Assembly: GCA_946411505.1 (NCBI GenBank) | Contig: CAMKEG010000010.1 | Coordinates: forward strand, 1 to 52,543 | Source of the DNA: an uncultured Treponema sp. | Lineage (GTDB): Bacteria; Spirochaetota; Spirochaetia; Treponematales; Treponemataceae | DNA length: 52,543 nt | Reading direction: 5' to 3' | Shown here: in pieces, positions 1 to 9,633 of the stretch | Layout of the letters: each line of letters starts with the position of its first letter | How positions within the stretch are numbered: position 1 is the stretch's first letter | Notes under the pieces: generated by a model | What the model was told of the DNA's origin: nothing | Seen by the model: the letters and a program-made list of their open reading frames with translations, nothing else | Databases searched by the model: none | Translations under genes and position numbers: made by a program

Positions 1-139
1 AACCAAGTCCCCTTTGCCCACCTGTTAAAGTGTACAAAATTTGGGGTACACTTCATAGCCACAGAGCGGGCAAATTGTCCGAGCAATCGGATAACCCCTG
101 GGGGCAAGACGCGTGTCGCGAATGCCGCCTTTCTTTTTA

Positions 140-296
140 AACTATACACCCGCCCTGGCATTTTGTCAAGGCCCGCGTCCTTGGCTTGCAAACAATCCCT
201 GCCGCCAGCCGCGCCTTCTTGTAAACCAAACAATCCGGCCGCGCCCTTATAGGCTTGCCTACAATCCGGTCGTTAGCCCAGCGCCCAAAAATTATT
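140..296 (-). repeat. Cluster of dispersed short repeat units (copy group A)
   Basis: No gene is seen in bases 1-371. Read on the minus strand, this stretch holds three or four degenerate copies of a roughly 35-bp unit with the pattern (C)CGGATTGTTTGCAAG.C, then A-rich bases, then GGCGCGGCC. The same family recurs at 8353-8520, 10805-10915, within nnr and within rlpA. A 27-bp stretch starting at 241 is repeated exactly near 10815. Bases 28-53 also hold a small inverted repeat (AAGTGTAC / GTACACTT). Confidence 0.55.
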
Positions 297-324
297 GCGG
301 GTGTATAATCCCTTATACACCCGC
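297..324 (-). terminator. Perfect 12-bp hairpin downstream of the SUMF1 module
   Basis: GCGGGTGTATAA (297-308) and TTATACACCCGC (313-324) are exact complements around a 4-nt loop. On the minus strand the hairpin is followed by AATAATTTTT, so it can act as an intrinsic terminator about 50 nt beyond the minus-strand stop at 372. A further partial copy of one arm (TATACACCCGC) sits near 142-152. Confidence 0.6.
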
Positions 325-371
325 AAAAGCGACGAGTCAAGGCTTTAAGCGCAAGCGCGCCTTGACCGTCG

Positions 372-1223
372 CTACGGCGCCGTGCGAACCACGCGGAAGC
401 CAAGGTAGTCGTAGCGGAGGTTCGGCGAGACGCTGAACCGGCCAGCAACCGAACAGTAGTTGGCGCCAAAGCCCCAACCGCCGCCACGGTAGACGCGGAG
501 AGAGCCGGACGAAGCGCCGGCGGGGTTGGTCACGACCCCATTAACTTTATATGCATCGTCATTAATTGTCGCGGCGTTATTATACCGGTCCCAGCACCAT
601 TCCAAGACGTTTCCGCTCATGTCGTAAAGGTCAAGCGAATTCTTTGTCTTGGTCTTCACGTTGTGGGTCTTGTTCTCGCTGTTGGTATCGTACCAAGCGT
701 ATGTTCCCAATTCAGCGCTATTGTTGGTTCCCGCCCAGCTGTTGGGAGTAGTCGATTCGCAGCCGGCCTTTCCTCCGCGCGCGGCGTATTCCCATTCCGC
801 TTCCGTCGGCAGGCGGTAGCCGTTTTTGCTAAAATCGCATGTTATTGTTCCGCTTATGCTGTTTCCGGCGTGCGGTGTGTAGCCCCATTGGCTGGGGTCG
901 TCCTTTCCGCCGACAACGTAGCAGGGATTAAGATGGTCGGCAATGCTTTTTTTGTTGCAGTAATAAATCGCGTCATACCAACTGACTTTTTCAACCGGAA
1001 GGTCGTCGCCTGTCCAATTGCTTGGGTTTTCTCCATCCATGACCGAGCTGTATTCTGCCTGGGTAATCTCGTGGTCGCAGATCCAGAACGTCGAGATTGC
1101 CACGGAGCGGCCCGAAACAAAAACGCCAGCATTGCTATATGTGTCCTTAAACTTGTCGCCGCCAACGACAGTCGAGCCTTCAACTACTACAAATCCCGCA
1201 GGAACGCCGCCGCCGGCGCCCCC
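372..1223 (-). pseudogene. SUMF1/FGE-like C-terminal module cut off by an in-frame stop
   Basis: This reading frame directly continues the 1224-8201 gene: the only break is the TGA at 1224-1226, and the frame on both sides is the same. After the stop comes a Gly-rich linker (GGAGGGVPAGF) and then a full SUMF1-type module with the landmarks FWICDHEITQAEY, VSWYDAIYYCN, YRLPTEAEWEYAARGG, LYDMSGNVLEW, YRGGGW and LGFRVVR. No RBS or ATG precedes the module; the only nearby start is a GTG at 1103 inside the fold. The intact paralogue at 10898-14164 carries the same module fused to its lipoprotein, so I read this as the severed tail of one protein. Only one of the two catalytic cysteines of true formylglycine-generating enzymes is present (in GANYCSVAGR), so a structural or binding role is likelier than FGE activity. 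Confidence 0.75.
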
Positions 1224-4200
1224 TCACTGCACCACCCAGCCGGCGGGAATGCCGTCAGTGCCAGTTTTTACAGACCAATCCACGCCAGGCGCTTGGGTGA
1301 ATGTACCGGTAGAAAAGACGCCCTCTACCCAATGAAAAGTGCAGGCGCTGCTGATATCCGTAGCAAGACAGGTGATTTTTTTAAGTTTTGAGCATCCGTT
1401 AAACATGTACATATAACTACAATATACCGGCGTTGGCGCAGGAAGCACTGGTGATTCTTCTAGCTTTGAACATCTGCAGAACATAGAATAATAACAATTC
1501 TCAGCTAATGTTGTCGCTGGCAGTTCTTCCGGCACGCTCGTAAGGTTTGTACATTCATAGAACATAATGCCATAACAATAGTCTGCAAGCGTTGTCGCAG
1601 GAAGAGCTGGCGCGGTTGTCAGGCTTGTACAGCCGTAGAATAATCCAGTATAGCAATGATCTGTCATGGTCATTGCAGGAAGTTCCGGAGCTGTCGCAAG
1701 GCTTGTACAACCTCTGAACATTTCTCTATAACAAGCGTCTGCCAGTGTTGTCGCAGGAAGCGCGGGCGCCGCTGTTAGGCTTGTACAGCCATAGAACATA
1801 TTGTAATAACAGCTATTTGCCAGCGTTGTCGCAGGCAACTCTGGCGCTGCAGTAAGTCCTTTACATTCCATGAACATTCGCGAATAACAAAACTCTGTCA
1901 ATGATGTCGCGGGAAGCGTTGGCGCTTGGGTAAGGCCTGAACAGTTTAAGAACATAGCTTCATAACAACTACTTGCAAGCGTTGTAGCAGGAAGTTCCGG
2001 CGCGATTGTCAGGCTTGAACAACCTACAAACATGCTTTCATAACAATGAGTTGCCAGCGTTGTCGCAGGCAAAAGCAAATCGTATCCTGTCTTATTTTTT
2101 ATCTTTGTATTTTCAAAAAAGAGATTGGCAAAAGCATAGCCTGTCACAGCATTCGCGCTTGCAAAGTCGTCGCTGTCCACAAGGCTCATAATGTTTCCAT
2201 AAACATAGCTGTCCGCTGAACAAGAAATGTTGCTGCTTGTTGTGCTGCTTCCAGCTCCATACTTCGCATTGTCTCCAAAGAACTGGACCTTGTCGCCGAC
2301 GGCGGTAAGAATTATGTTTAGTGATGCATCGCTTGCGATTGTTTGCTCGGTACCGTCGCTCATCTTGCAGGTGACGGTACCTGATGCTTTGTTAGTAAAC
2401 GTAACCGTCGCGCCGGCTACGGCCGCTTCTATCGTGAGCGGAGTTGCGCTTGTAACCGCGCCGCTGCCCTTGACCACCCAGCCGCTGGGAATGCCGTTTG
2501 CGCCAGTAGGCCAAGCCACGCCCGGCGCTTGGGTGAATGTGCCGGTAGCGGCGACGCTGCTAAGCCAACCCTTAGTACAGTCATTGGCGCTGATGTCTGT
2601 GGCAAGACAAGTTACGCTGTTAAGGTTTGAACACTCCTCGAACATTCCGTAATAACAAGTATCTACCAGTATTGGCGCGGGCAGTAGCGGCGCAGTCGTA
2701 AGACTTGTACACTCATCGAACATTAAAGTATAACAATAACCTGCCAGCGTTGTCGCAGGAAGCTCAGGCGCTGTTGTCAGGCTTGAGCAATATCTGAACA
2801 TGCTATTATAACAATAACTTTCCAACGTCGTCGCAGGAAGCTCAGGCGCTGTTGTTAGGCTTGAACAGCTTTGGAACATTGCATAATAACACCAAGGGGC
2901 CAGCGTTGTCGCGGGCAGCGCGGGCGCTGTCGCAAGACTTGAACAACCATTAAACATTGAATAATAACAATTACTTGCAAGCGTTGTCGCAGGAAGCGTG
3001 GGAGCAGCTGTTAGACTTGTACAGTTACAGAACATTGCTCGATAACAACTACTCGCCAAAGTTGTTGCAGGAAGCGCTGGCGTTGTTGTAAGGCTTGCGC
3101 AGTCACAGAACATGTGTCGATAACAACTACTCGCCAAAGTTGTTGCAGGAAGTTCTGGCGCTGCTGTTAGGCTTGAACAACCATAGAACATATAGGAATA
3201 ACATTCATTTGCCAAAGTTGTCGCAGGAAGCGCCGGCGCTGTTGTCAGACCAGAACAACCACTGAACATTGAATAATAACAGTCATCAGCCAATGTTGTA
3301 GCAGGCAAGAGCAAATCGTATCCTGTCTTATTCTTTATCTTAGTATTTTCATAAAAGAGGTGAGCAAAATTATAAGTGCCCGTCAGCGTGTCCTCGCTTG
3401 CAAAACCGTCGCTCTTAACAAGGCTCATTACATTGCCGTAAACATAGCAGTCCTTTGAACAAGAAATCTTGCTGCAATTAGCGCTATTAGAGACTCCATA
3501 CACCGTATTGTCGCCGTAGAACTGAACCTTGTCGCCGACAGCGGCAAGCGTTATGGCCTCAGACGCGGCGCTTGCAATTGTTTGCTCCGTTCCGCCGTTG
3601 ACCCTGTAGGTGACTGGGCCTGCCGCCTTGTTGTCAAATGTCACCACCGCGCCGGCGACAGCCGCTTCCAAAGTCAAGGGCGTGTATTTGCCGCCGGCTC
3701 CAAATGGCAAGGTGGTGTCGTAGGCCACGCCGCCAACAACGGCCTTGCAGTAAAGCTCGTATTGGCCTTCGGCCAAGTATGTGGCTGTCACTTCTTGCGC
3801 GTCGGCGGAATAAACGGACGTTCCGTATTGCAAAATCTTTATTTGCGCGGATGTCGGCGTTACGTATGTCGGAGTTCCGCTGGAGTTGTCTATCACGTTA
3901 AAGCGAGCCTTTTCGCCCGACGCGCTTGGCGTTCCAATCTCAAAGAGGATGCTTCCGCCAAGGTTCACTGTCACGCCGCCCGCGATTGACTTGTCAACCA
4001 GCTTTCCGCAGGGAGGCGTGGCCGCGCCGTCGTATTCCAGGCTTAGCGCAGTTCCGCTTGTGGCAAAGCAATTGACTTGCGCCTCTTTAATGTCGTATGT
4101 GTCCCAGCCTTGGACAACAGCGTCGCCTTCTTTAAACTGCTCGCCCGCGCCGTTTCTTTCTTCCACCGTCACAGGAATCTTTGGGGCGCCGCTTGCAAGG

Positions 4201-7200
4201 CCAAAGTAGGTCTTTACGTAAATCGGCTTGGCCGGATAAGACGAAGTTCCGCCAGTCAAGTAAATCTGACTGTCAATGTAGCAGTCGTTGTCCAAAATCA
4301 ACGTGGCGCCGTTGGCGTTGCAAATGCCCGCGCCGTAGCGGGCCGCCGAGCATCCGACAATCTTGGCTAGGCGCAAAGTTACGGTTCCAGCGTTGTAAAT
4401 GCCGCCGCCGTCGCTTCCGGCATCATCGGCATGGCAGTTTTGCAAAACAAGTCCGTCTACAGAAAGCGACGCGCCGTCCGCGACATAAATTCCGCCCGCA
4501 GTGGCAGACGAGCCGGTCACATAGCAATTGTCAATTGTGAGCGACGTGGCGCTTATGGAGCCGCCGCCCAGCCAAATCGCGCCGCCTGAGGATGCCGCCC
4601 CACTTTCATTATGGCAGTCTTGGAAGGTCACGTAGTCCATCTTTATGTTGTCGGCGTAGGCGCTCATTCCCGCCCAGCCGCTAAAAATCAAATTGCTGAA
4701 TGTCGCCGTGGCTTCAACGCTTATCGGCTTGTTGTTAAGAGAAGTTATAGTCTTTGGCGTCGTGTCCGCAGATCTAATCGTAAGGCCGGGATAGGCGGCG
4801 GGAATTGTAGGCGCCACCGTTTCCGTCGTGTCGTCAAGCAAGATGATGTTGCAGTTGGGCGCCAAAACTTTTGTAAGCGCGTTGGCAAGCGTCTTGCAAG
4901 GATCGGCCGCAGTTCCCGCGCCTTCGCCTGCGGCGCTTCCGTCAACATAAATGTTGGCCGTGGCCAATACGCCTCTTTTGCTGGAACTGTTGTAGCCGAT
5001 TGTCCAATCTTCGTCAGAGTCAGGCGTCACGGCAAATTTGGCAAGCTCGCTCTTGACGAGCGTTCCCGTTCCGCTGTCAACAAGGACTGTAGTTCCCAGA
5101 GAGTATGCAGTCGGCGTTATGGTTGCAACCGGCGTTGGCGTCGAAGTGATAAAGCCGGCAACATTAATGCTTGTGTCTGTATCCAAGTAAACGTCGTTCT
5201 TTCCAACGCCGGTCGCGACGCCAACGCCCGCCGGTATCGTGGCGGCGCCTTGCATGCTAAAGGAGCATCTTTCAGTCACGTAAACCGCGCCGCCAGTTCC
5301 GGCTGTGCTTGTGTTTTCCAAAATCTTCGCGTTGCCGGACATGGCCAAAGAGGCGTAGCTTGAAGCGGTTTCGTATTCAAACAAATAAACGCCGCCGCCG
5401 CAGTTTTTGCAAAGATTGTCTTTTACAACGGCGTTTCCTTCCATTGTGATGGCAGCGCGGTAGGCAAAAAGTCCGGCGCCGCCCATAGCTCCGGTTCCGT
5501 CGGCGCTTGTTTTGTTTGAAGAAACTTCCGCGTCTCCGCTAAGGGCCAAGGTTCCGCCGCCGTCTATGTAAATGCCGCCGCCCACTTTGTCGTTTGTTTG
5601 GTTGCAAGTTACTTTTCCGCCGCTCATCTCAAAGCCGGAACCGCCTCGCGCGGCAACTCCTCCGCCGCCGCCCGTGCTTCCTGTTCCGTCGCTGCACAAA
5701 TTGTAGGCGACGTTTCCAGTGTTCATTTTAAAGACTGCTGAACTGCCGTCAGAATAAACGCCGCCGCCGTCGGACGAGGCGTAATTGTAGCAAACGCTTC
5801 CTGTCCAATCGGCGGGCGAAGGCGTAGAACCGCTTGCGTAGCCCAAGTAAAGCTCGCCCGCGTTGTAAATGCCGCCGCCCAAAACGGCTGTGTTGGAATG
5901 CTGGCCGGACGCGCTTGTTGCGGCGCTTGATGTTGAGGCAAGGTCCTTGCCGATATTAGCCGCGCCGGAAATAAAACATTTGCCAGCGCCGGCAGCCCCG
6001 CTTCCAGCGGCGATGTAAATTCCGCCGCCGTTGTTTGCCGCCACGTTGCCCGCGATTGTTCCGCCTTGCAAGCTGAGCGTTCCCGCCACATACACGCCGC
6101 CGCCGTGCTTTGAGGAAGCGTTGTATGAAATGTCGCACTTGTCCAGCGTCAATGGCTTAGTTGTGTAAATGCCACCGCCGGAACCGTCCTCAGCGCTGGA
6201 GTTTGAACTGTAATTCTTTAAAACCTTGAATCCGCTTGTGGTGGAAAGAGTTCCGTTTTCAAAATCGATGCCGCCGCCAAAGTTCGCGTAGCTGTAGTTT
6301 CCGCAATCAGAAAGGCCTGTGGCCGCCGCGGCCGCTCCGTCTTGGCCGATGACGCAATCGTTTATCGTGACGGAGCCGCCTGGCAAGCTTATTCCGCCGC
6401 CGCCGAAGCCTCCGTAGTTGTGGTTAATTTGGCCGCCTGTTATTTCTATGGTTCCGCCAAGGCATCTAATTCCGCCGCCGGTTCCGTAATTCTTTTTTGA
6501 AGTGTTGTAAGAAATCTTTGTGTTTTTAATCGTGACTGACGCGCTAACGCCGGCGTTGATTCCGCCGCCGCCTCTTTCCGCATAATTTGAATACGCGCTG
6601 TCAGTGGCGCAAGAAGTTGATTCTTGGCCTATCACGCAATTTAAAAGCTCCACTTGCGCCGTTCCGCTTCCTGTGTCGGCGGCTACATGGATCGCGCCGC
6701 CAAAGCCGTCGGAAACGCAGCCGCTTATTTGACAGTTTGTAAGGACGGCCTTGGCTCCGCCAACGTCAACGCAAAGGCCGCCGCCGCCTTCTTTTCCCGC
6801 AGGGGCCTTGCCGTTGGTGATTTTGCAATTGTTCAGCGTTGTCTGGCCGCCGGCAACTTCAAAGCCGTTGATTTTGTCAAAGACTATGTAGGAGCAAGAA
6901 AAGTCTCCGCTTGTCGTGATTGAAAAAGTAGCGGCGTCCGAGTAAGCGCCGCTGATTGTCCAAGGCGCGCTTTGGTTTGTTCCGATGATTTTGATTTTTT
7001 TGGAGCTTGGCGGCGCGATGTTTTGCGTCAAGCTTATGTTGTCTTGAACAAAAATCTTAAAGCCGTCAGAAACTTCCGCCGGGGTTAGCAAGGACGCGTT
7101 TATGATTTCAAGCGCGCGCTCGATGTGTTCCACCGGGTCAAACTGGGTTCCGTTGTTCGCGTCGGACGCGGCGGTTCCTGTGTTCAGTCCTGTTCCGCCA

Positions 7201-8201
7201 ACGTAGACGACAGACTGCTGGTATTTTTTTATAACGTCCGCGCTTATGTTGACCACGCCTGAGTTTATGTAAGGAGCCGTTCCGTCAATTTTGTTTGTCG
7301 TTATGTTTGAATAAATTTGAACGGTCTGGTCCATGCGCATCAAGAGGCCGCCGGACGCGTCCAAAAATTCCAAGACAAGCTCGCAGTCTCCTGGAGCCAC
7401 AACGCCAAAGTCAGCGTTTATGGAGGAATCCAAAGTAAAGCTGGAAAGCGAGGCGACGCCATAGGGTCCAGAAATGTCCACGGCGCCGTCAGCGGATTTT
7501 AGCGTGTAATTGACGTTGTCGATTCCCATGCTTGGGTCAAGCTGTATCGTAAGCGAAAGCGCGCCGGTCTGTCCTGCGATTTGCGCGTAGTCTAGCGAAA
7601 AGTTTACGCTTACGGTTGGGTTATCGTCGTCCAGCGTTATCGGAACGGCCGACGTTTGCCTCATCATTATGTTGGAACTTGTGTCCTTCGCGTCGGCGCG
7701 CAGGGTCCAGGTTCCGTATTCAAGGCCCATGCTAAAGCTTGTCGTTGCGGTGTCAACGGTTATCGGGCTTGTTTCGGGAACCACCGTTCCGTCGGCCTTT
7801 GTTCCCCAAGCGCTTACGGTGTAGCTTGCGATTGAGCCTGTAACTTCGTCCAAGGTTGGAACAACGCTTTGTGAAACGCCTAAAGCGGCGGAATCGGTGG
7901 AGGCTCTTGAATCGTAAGAGGCGGCGGCGTTGGACAAACTGGAATCGATGGAGGCGCCAAAATTGTTGGAGGCGGGCGACTGGCTTATTTTGCCTGTGAC
8001 GCTGCCCCTTCCAAGCGGACGGCCAGCCGCAGAGACGCCCGCCTGCCGCTGCGTAAAAAGCGCCGGCGCGGAAATGTCGCCTCCCATGTTTTCGCAAGAC
8101 GCGAGCAAAGCGCCAAAAAGCGCCGCGCCCAGCGTTCCAGCAAAAATCGCCGCCGCGCAAGAGAATGCTTTTGCTGTCCTAAAAAAGCCTTTTTTAGCCA
8201 A
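1224..8201 (-). CDS. Giant lipoprotein: beta-helix plus DUF285/BspA-type repeats
   Basis: A 2325-residue surface lipoprotein. The start is a TTG at 8201 with AGAAAGGG about 10 nt upstream. A signal peptide ends in the lipobox LLASC. Residues about 330-1400 are rich in GGGI/GGAI turns alternating with short strands, the pattern of Pmp-like right-handed beta-helices. Two copies of a further unit follow. Each has a 60-residue beta domain (TLEAAVAGAVVTF and TIEAAVAGATVTF) and then nine 26-residue repeats of the form LPATTLA..CY..MF..C.SLT.AP with a degenerate tenth, at residues about 1629-1890 and 2037-2295. The repeats resemble DUF285/BspA leucine-rich repeats and carry two Cys each. The protein ends at a TGA that cuts off the SUMF1 module at 372-1223. 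Adhesion or host-surface binding is inferred from the family. Confidence 0.88.
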   Translation of the reverse strand: MAKKGFFRTAKAFSCAAAIFAGTLGAALFGALLASCENMGGDISAPALFTQRQAGVSAAGRPLGRGSVTGKISQSPASNNFGASIDSSLSNAAASYDSRASTDSAALGVSQSVVPTLDEVTGSIASYTVSAWGTKADGTVVPETSPITVDTATTSFSMGLEYGTWTLRADAKDTSSNIMMRQTSAVPITLDDDNPTVSVNFSLDYAQIAGQTGALSLTIQLDPSMGIDNVNYTLKSADGAVDISGPYGVASLSSFTLDSSINADFGVVAPGDCELVLEFLDASGGLLMRMDQTVQIYSNITTNKIDGTAPYINSGVVNISADVIKKYQQSVVYVGGTGLNTGTAASDANNGTQFDPVEHIERALEIINASLLTPAEVSDGFKIFVQDNISLTQNIAPPSSKKIKIIGTNQSAPWTISGAYSDAATFSITTSGDFSCSYIVFDKINGFEVAGGQTTLNNCKITNGKAPAGKEGGGGLCVDVGGAKAVLTNCQISGCVSDGFGGAIHVAADTGSGTAQVELLNCVIGQESTSCATDSAYSNYAERGGGGINAGVSASVTIKNTKISYNTSKKNYGTGGGIRCLGGTIEITGGQINHNYGGFGGGGISLPGGSVTINDCVIGQDGAAAAATGLSDCGNYSYANFGGGIDFENGTLSTTSGFKVLKNYSSNSSAEDGSGGGIYTTKPLTLDKCDISYNASSKHGGGVYVAGTLSLQGGTIAGNVAANNGGGIYIAAGSGAAGAGKCFISGAANIGKDLASTSSAATSASGQHSNTAVLGGGIYNAGELYLGYASGSTPSPADWTGSVCYNYASSDGGGVYSDGSSAVFKMNTGNVAYNLCSDGTGSTGGGGGVAARGGSGFEMSGGKVTCNQTNDKVGGGIYIDGGGTLALSGDAEVSSNKTSADGTGAMGGAGLFAYRAAITMEGNAVVKDNLCKNCGGGVYLFEYETASSYASLAMSGNAKILENTSTAGTGGAVYVTERCSFSMQGAATIPAGVGVATGVGKNDVYLDTDTSINVAGFITSTPTPVATITPTAYSLGTTVLVDSGTGTLVKSELAKFAVTPDSDEDWTIGYNSSSKRGVLATANIYVDGSAAGEGAGTAADPCKTLANALTKVLAPNCNIILLDDTTETVAPTIPAAYPGLTIRSADTTPKTITSLNNKPISVEATATFSNLIFSGWAGMSAYADNIKMDYVTFQDCHNESGAASSGGAIWLGGGSISATSLTIDNCYVTGSSATAGGIYVADGASLSVDGLVLQNCHADDAGSDGGGIYNAGTVTLRLAKIVGCSAARYGAGICNANGATLILDNDCYIDSQIYLTGGTSSYPAKPIYVKTYFGLASGAPKIPVTVEERNGAGEQFKEGDAVVQGWDTYDIKEAQVNCFATSGTALSLEYDGAATPPCGKLVDKSIAGGVTVNLGGSILFEIGTPSASGEKARFNVIDNSSGTPTYVTPTSAQIKILQYGTSVYSADAQEVTATYLAEGQYELYCKAVVGGVAYDTTLPFGAGGKYTPLTLEAAVAGAVVTFDNKAAGPVTYRVNGGTEQTIASAASEAITLAAVGDKVQFYGDNTVYGVSNSANCSKISCSKDCYVYGNVMSLVKSDGFASEDTLTGTYNFAHLFYENTKIKNKTGYDLLLPATTLADDCYYSMFSGCSGLTTAPALPATTLANECYSYMFYGCSSLTAAPELPATTLASSCYRHMFCDCASLTTTPALPATTLASSCYRAMFCNCTSLTAAPTLPATTLASNCYYSMFNGCSSLATAPALPATTLAPWCYYAMFQSCSSLTTAPELPATTLESYCYNSMFRYCSSLTTAPELPATTLAGYCYTLMFDECTSLTTAPLLPAPILVDTCYYGMFEECSNLNSVTCLATDISANDCTKGWLSSVAATGTFTQAPGVAWPTGANGIPSGWVVKGSGAVTSATPLTIEAAVAGATVTFTNKASGTVTCKMSDGTEQTIASDASLNIILTAVGDKVQFFGDNAKYGAGSSTTSSNISCSADSYVYGNIMSLVDSDDFASANAVTGYAFANLFFENTKIKNKTGYDLLLPATTLATHCYESMFVGCSSLTIAPELPATTLASSCYEAMFLNCSGLTQAPTLPATSLTEFCYSRMFMECKGLTAAPELPATTLANSCYYNMFYGCTSLTAAPALPATTLADACYREMFRGCTSLATAPELPAMTMTDHCYTGLFYGCTSLTTAPALPATTLADYCYGIMFYECTNLTSVPEELPATTLAENCYYSMFCRCSKLEESPVLPAPTPVYCSYMYMFNGCSKLKKITCLATDISSACTFHWVEGVFSTGTFTQAPGVDWSVKTGTDGIPAGWVVQ
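1390..3315 (-). repeat. Two blocks of 78-bp tandem repeats (duplicated LRR module)
   Basis: Within the giant lipoprotein gene, bases about 3315-2600 and 2090-1390 each hold nine consecutive 78-bp units plus a degenerate cap, encoding the 26-residue repeat. The beta domain before each block is also duplicated, so the unit that copied is roughly 1.2 kb. Units differ at many positions, which indicates older duplication than the 258-bp repeats near the window end. Confidence 0.85.
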
Positions 8202-8352
8202 AAAAAAATCGCCCTTTCTTCTATTATAAATATCGGCATTTAACGCCCAAAACGGCGCAATTTTCCGCCAAAAAGCGCCCGCTTTTTTTTGCGCGTTTGG
8301 AACAAATTATACACCAGAAAGGGCAAAAAGTCTAGAAATTTGCGCGAGGGGT

Positions 8353-8520
8353 GGCAAGACACAGCAATCTTTCGCAAGACCAAAAGGCCGCGCGTCGTTG
8401 CCGGGAACTGCTGGCAAGACAAAAAGGCGGGCGGACCACAAAGCGCTGGCAAGACCAAAATTGTGGGCCGCCCTGTCATTGCCGGGAACTGTTTGCAAGA
8501 CAAAAAGGCGGACGGGCGGG
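8353..8520 (+). repeat. Cluster of dispersed short repeat units (copy group B)
   Basis: Bases 8202-8616 hold no convincing gene. Five copies of the short unit are visible, each centred on GCAAGAC (near 8353, 8384, 8409, 8447 and 8498). Two copies include a longer shared block of about 38 bp that begins TTGCCGGGAACTG and ends GCAAGACAAAAAGGCGG. The copy near 8384 (CGCAAGACCAAAAGGCCG) almost exactly matches the unit embedded in rlpA at 47950-47985. Confidence 0.65.
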
Positions 8521-8539
8521 AAAATTCCGAAAAATTTTT

Positions 8540-8616
8540 ACGATTTTTCCGCAAAAACCGCTAAAAAATGAGCAAACGTGTCTATCTTATAGGCATAAAA
8601 ACTATAAGGAGAGTTT
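8540..8616 (+). promoter_or_regulatory. Conserved upstream element, copy 1, with RBS hairpin
   Basis: About 78 bp here is nearly identical to 9634-9710 ahead of the second Rpn gene and is partly conserved at 35553-35606. It holds the promoter-like TATCTT (8583-8588) and a perfect 7-bp inverted repeat CTTATAG (8586-8592) / CTATAAG (8602-8608). The right arm overlaps the Shine-Dalgarno AAGGAG (8606-8611), 5 nt before ATG 8617. A transcript starting upstream could hide its RBS; if transcription starts just after TATCTT, the repeat would be an operator instead. Confidence 0.5.
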
Positions 8617-9552
8617 ATGTCAGAAACGCAAAACATAATCCAAGGCCAGCCGCAGCCCAAAATTCGCGACAGGCTTTTCATCGCCATCTTTGGCAAGGAC
8701 ACGGAGCGCAGCAAGCGCTGGCGGCTGGACTTGTACAACGCCCTCAACGGCACGAACTACACAGACCCCGACGCGCTAAAGCTAAACACAATCGAAAACG
8801 TCATCTTCGTCACGATGTACAACGACGTGTCGTTTTTGGTCGATTCGCAGATGACGCTGTACGAGCAGCAAAGCCGCCCAAATTCTAACATGCCTTTAAG
8901 GGGGTTGTTCTATTTTTCGCAACTATACCAAAGGTTCATATCCGACAACAAGCTGGACTTGCACCGTTCGTCGCTTATAAAGATTCCAAACCCGCGCTTC
9001 GTCGTGTTCTACAACGGAGAGGCTGGCCGCGCCGAGCGCTACGAGCTTCGGCTTTCCAACGCGTTTGAGCAAAAGGACGGCTCCGGCAAATTTGAGTGGA
9101 CGGCGGACGTAATCAACATCAACGCAGGCATGAACGAAAGCCTTGTCAAAAAGTGCAAACCATTATATGATTACGTAAGGCTTGTGGGACGACTCTCAGC
9201 CAACCAAGAAAAAAAGATGGAAATCGGACAGGCCGTGCGCGAGGCCGTTGAATGGGCTTGCGAGCAAGACTTGCTTGACGGCTTTGTCCGCGAACAAAAG
9301 GAGAACATAATCGGCATGTGTTTGACAGAGTTCAATGAAGAAATAGCGATCCAAAACTGGCGCGAGGACGGCATCATCGAAGGCCGCGAACAAGGCATAG
9401 CGGAAGGCGCTCGGCAAAAAGCCGTGGAGAACGCGCTTGTCGCGATAAAAGAATTTGGCGCGTCTCCAGAGCTAGCGGCGGAAAAGATGGGAGCTCCCTT
9501 GGACTTAGTTCTTGAAGCGCTAAAAGCCGCGCAAGCCTCCCCCGCAAACTAG
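8617..9552 (+). CDS. Rpn family PD-(D/E)XK nuclease / transposase-like protein
   Basis: A 311-residue protein of the PD-(D/E)XK superfamily labelled Rpn or PD-(D/E)XK transposase. The recognisable part is FLVDSQMTLYEQQS followed by NMPLRGLFYFSQLYQRFI, which fits the Asp and Glu-x-Gln positions of the nuclease core. The C-terminal tail (EGREQGIAEGARQKAVENAL, then a short helical segment) is shared with the next gene. ATG 8617 has AAGGAG 5 nt upstream. Rpn proteins promote RecA-independent recombination in Escherichia coli; the role here is inferred. No terminal inverted repeats suggest a mobile unit. The pair may have arisen by duplication of the regulatory element and tail around different cores. 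Confidence 0.8.
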   Translation: MSETQNIIQGQPQPKIRDRLFIAIFGKDTERSKRWRLDLYNALNGTNYTDPDALKLNTIENVIFVTMYNDVSFLVDSQMTLYEQQSRPNSNMPLRGLFYFSQLYQRFISDNKLDLHRSSLIKIPNPRFVVFYNGEAGRAERYELRLSNAFEQKDGSGKFEWTADVININAGMNESLVKKCKPLYDYVRLVGRLSANQEKKMEIGQAVREAVEWACEQDLLDGFVREQKENIIGMCLTEFNEEIAIQNWREDGIIEGREQGIAEGARQKAVENALVAIKEFGASPELAAEKMGAPLDLVLEALKAAQASPAN

Positions 9553-9633
9553 ACGACATACCGGAGCTCTGCCGCGCGTTAGTTGAACAAATCCAACAAA
9601 CCAAAATTCCCGCGAAAATTCCGCAAAATTATC

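Noticed and set aside
372..1103. Independent gene starting at GTG 1103
   Set aside because: The GTG lies inside the SUMF1 fold, has no RBS, and about 40 codons upstream to the TGA already read as linker and domain start.
1224..1226. TGA read as selenocysteine
   Set aside because: No Cys is expected at this linker position and I see no convincing selenocysteine stem-loop after the TGA.
663..1391. Plus-strand open frame of 242 codons opposite the SUMF1 module
   Set aside because: It is a shadow of the minus-strand coding sequence with no RBS or recognisable domain.
1390..3315. CRISPR-like array from the regular 78-bp period
   Set aside because: The repeats are translated as one open frame with amino-acid-level conservation and no constant repeat/variable spacer pattern.
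8240..8638. Several open frames of 60-105 codons on both strands
   Set aside because: They consist of the translated dispersed repeat, overlap each other and lack start signals.
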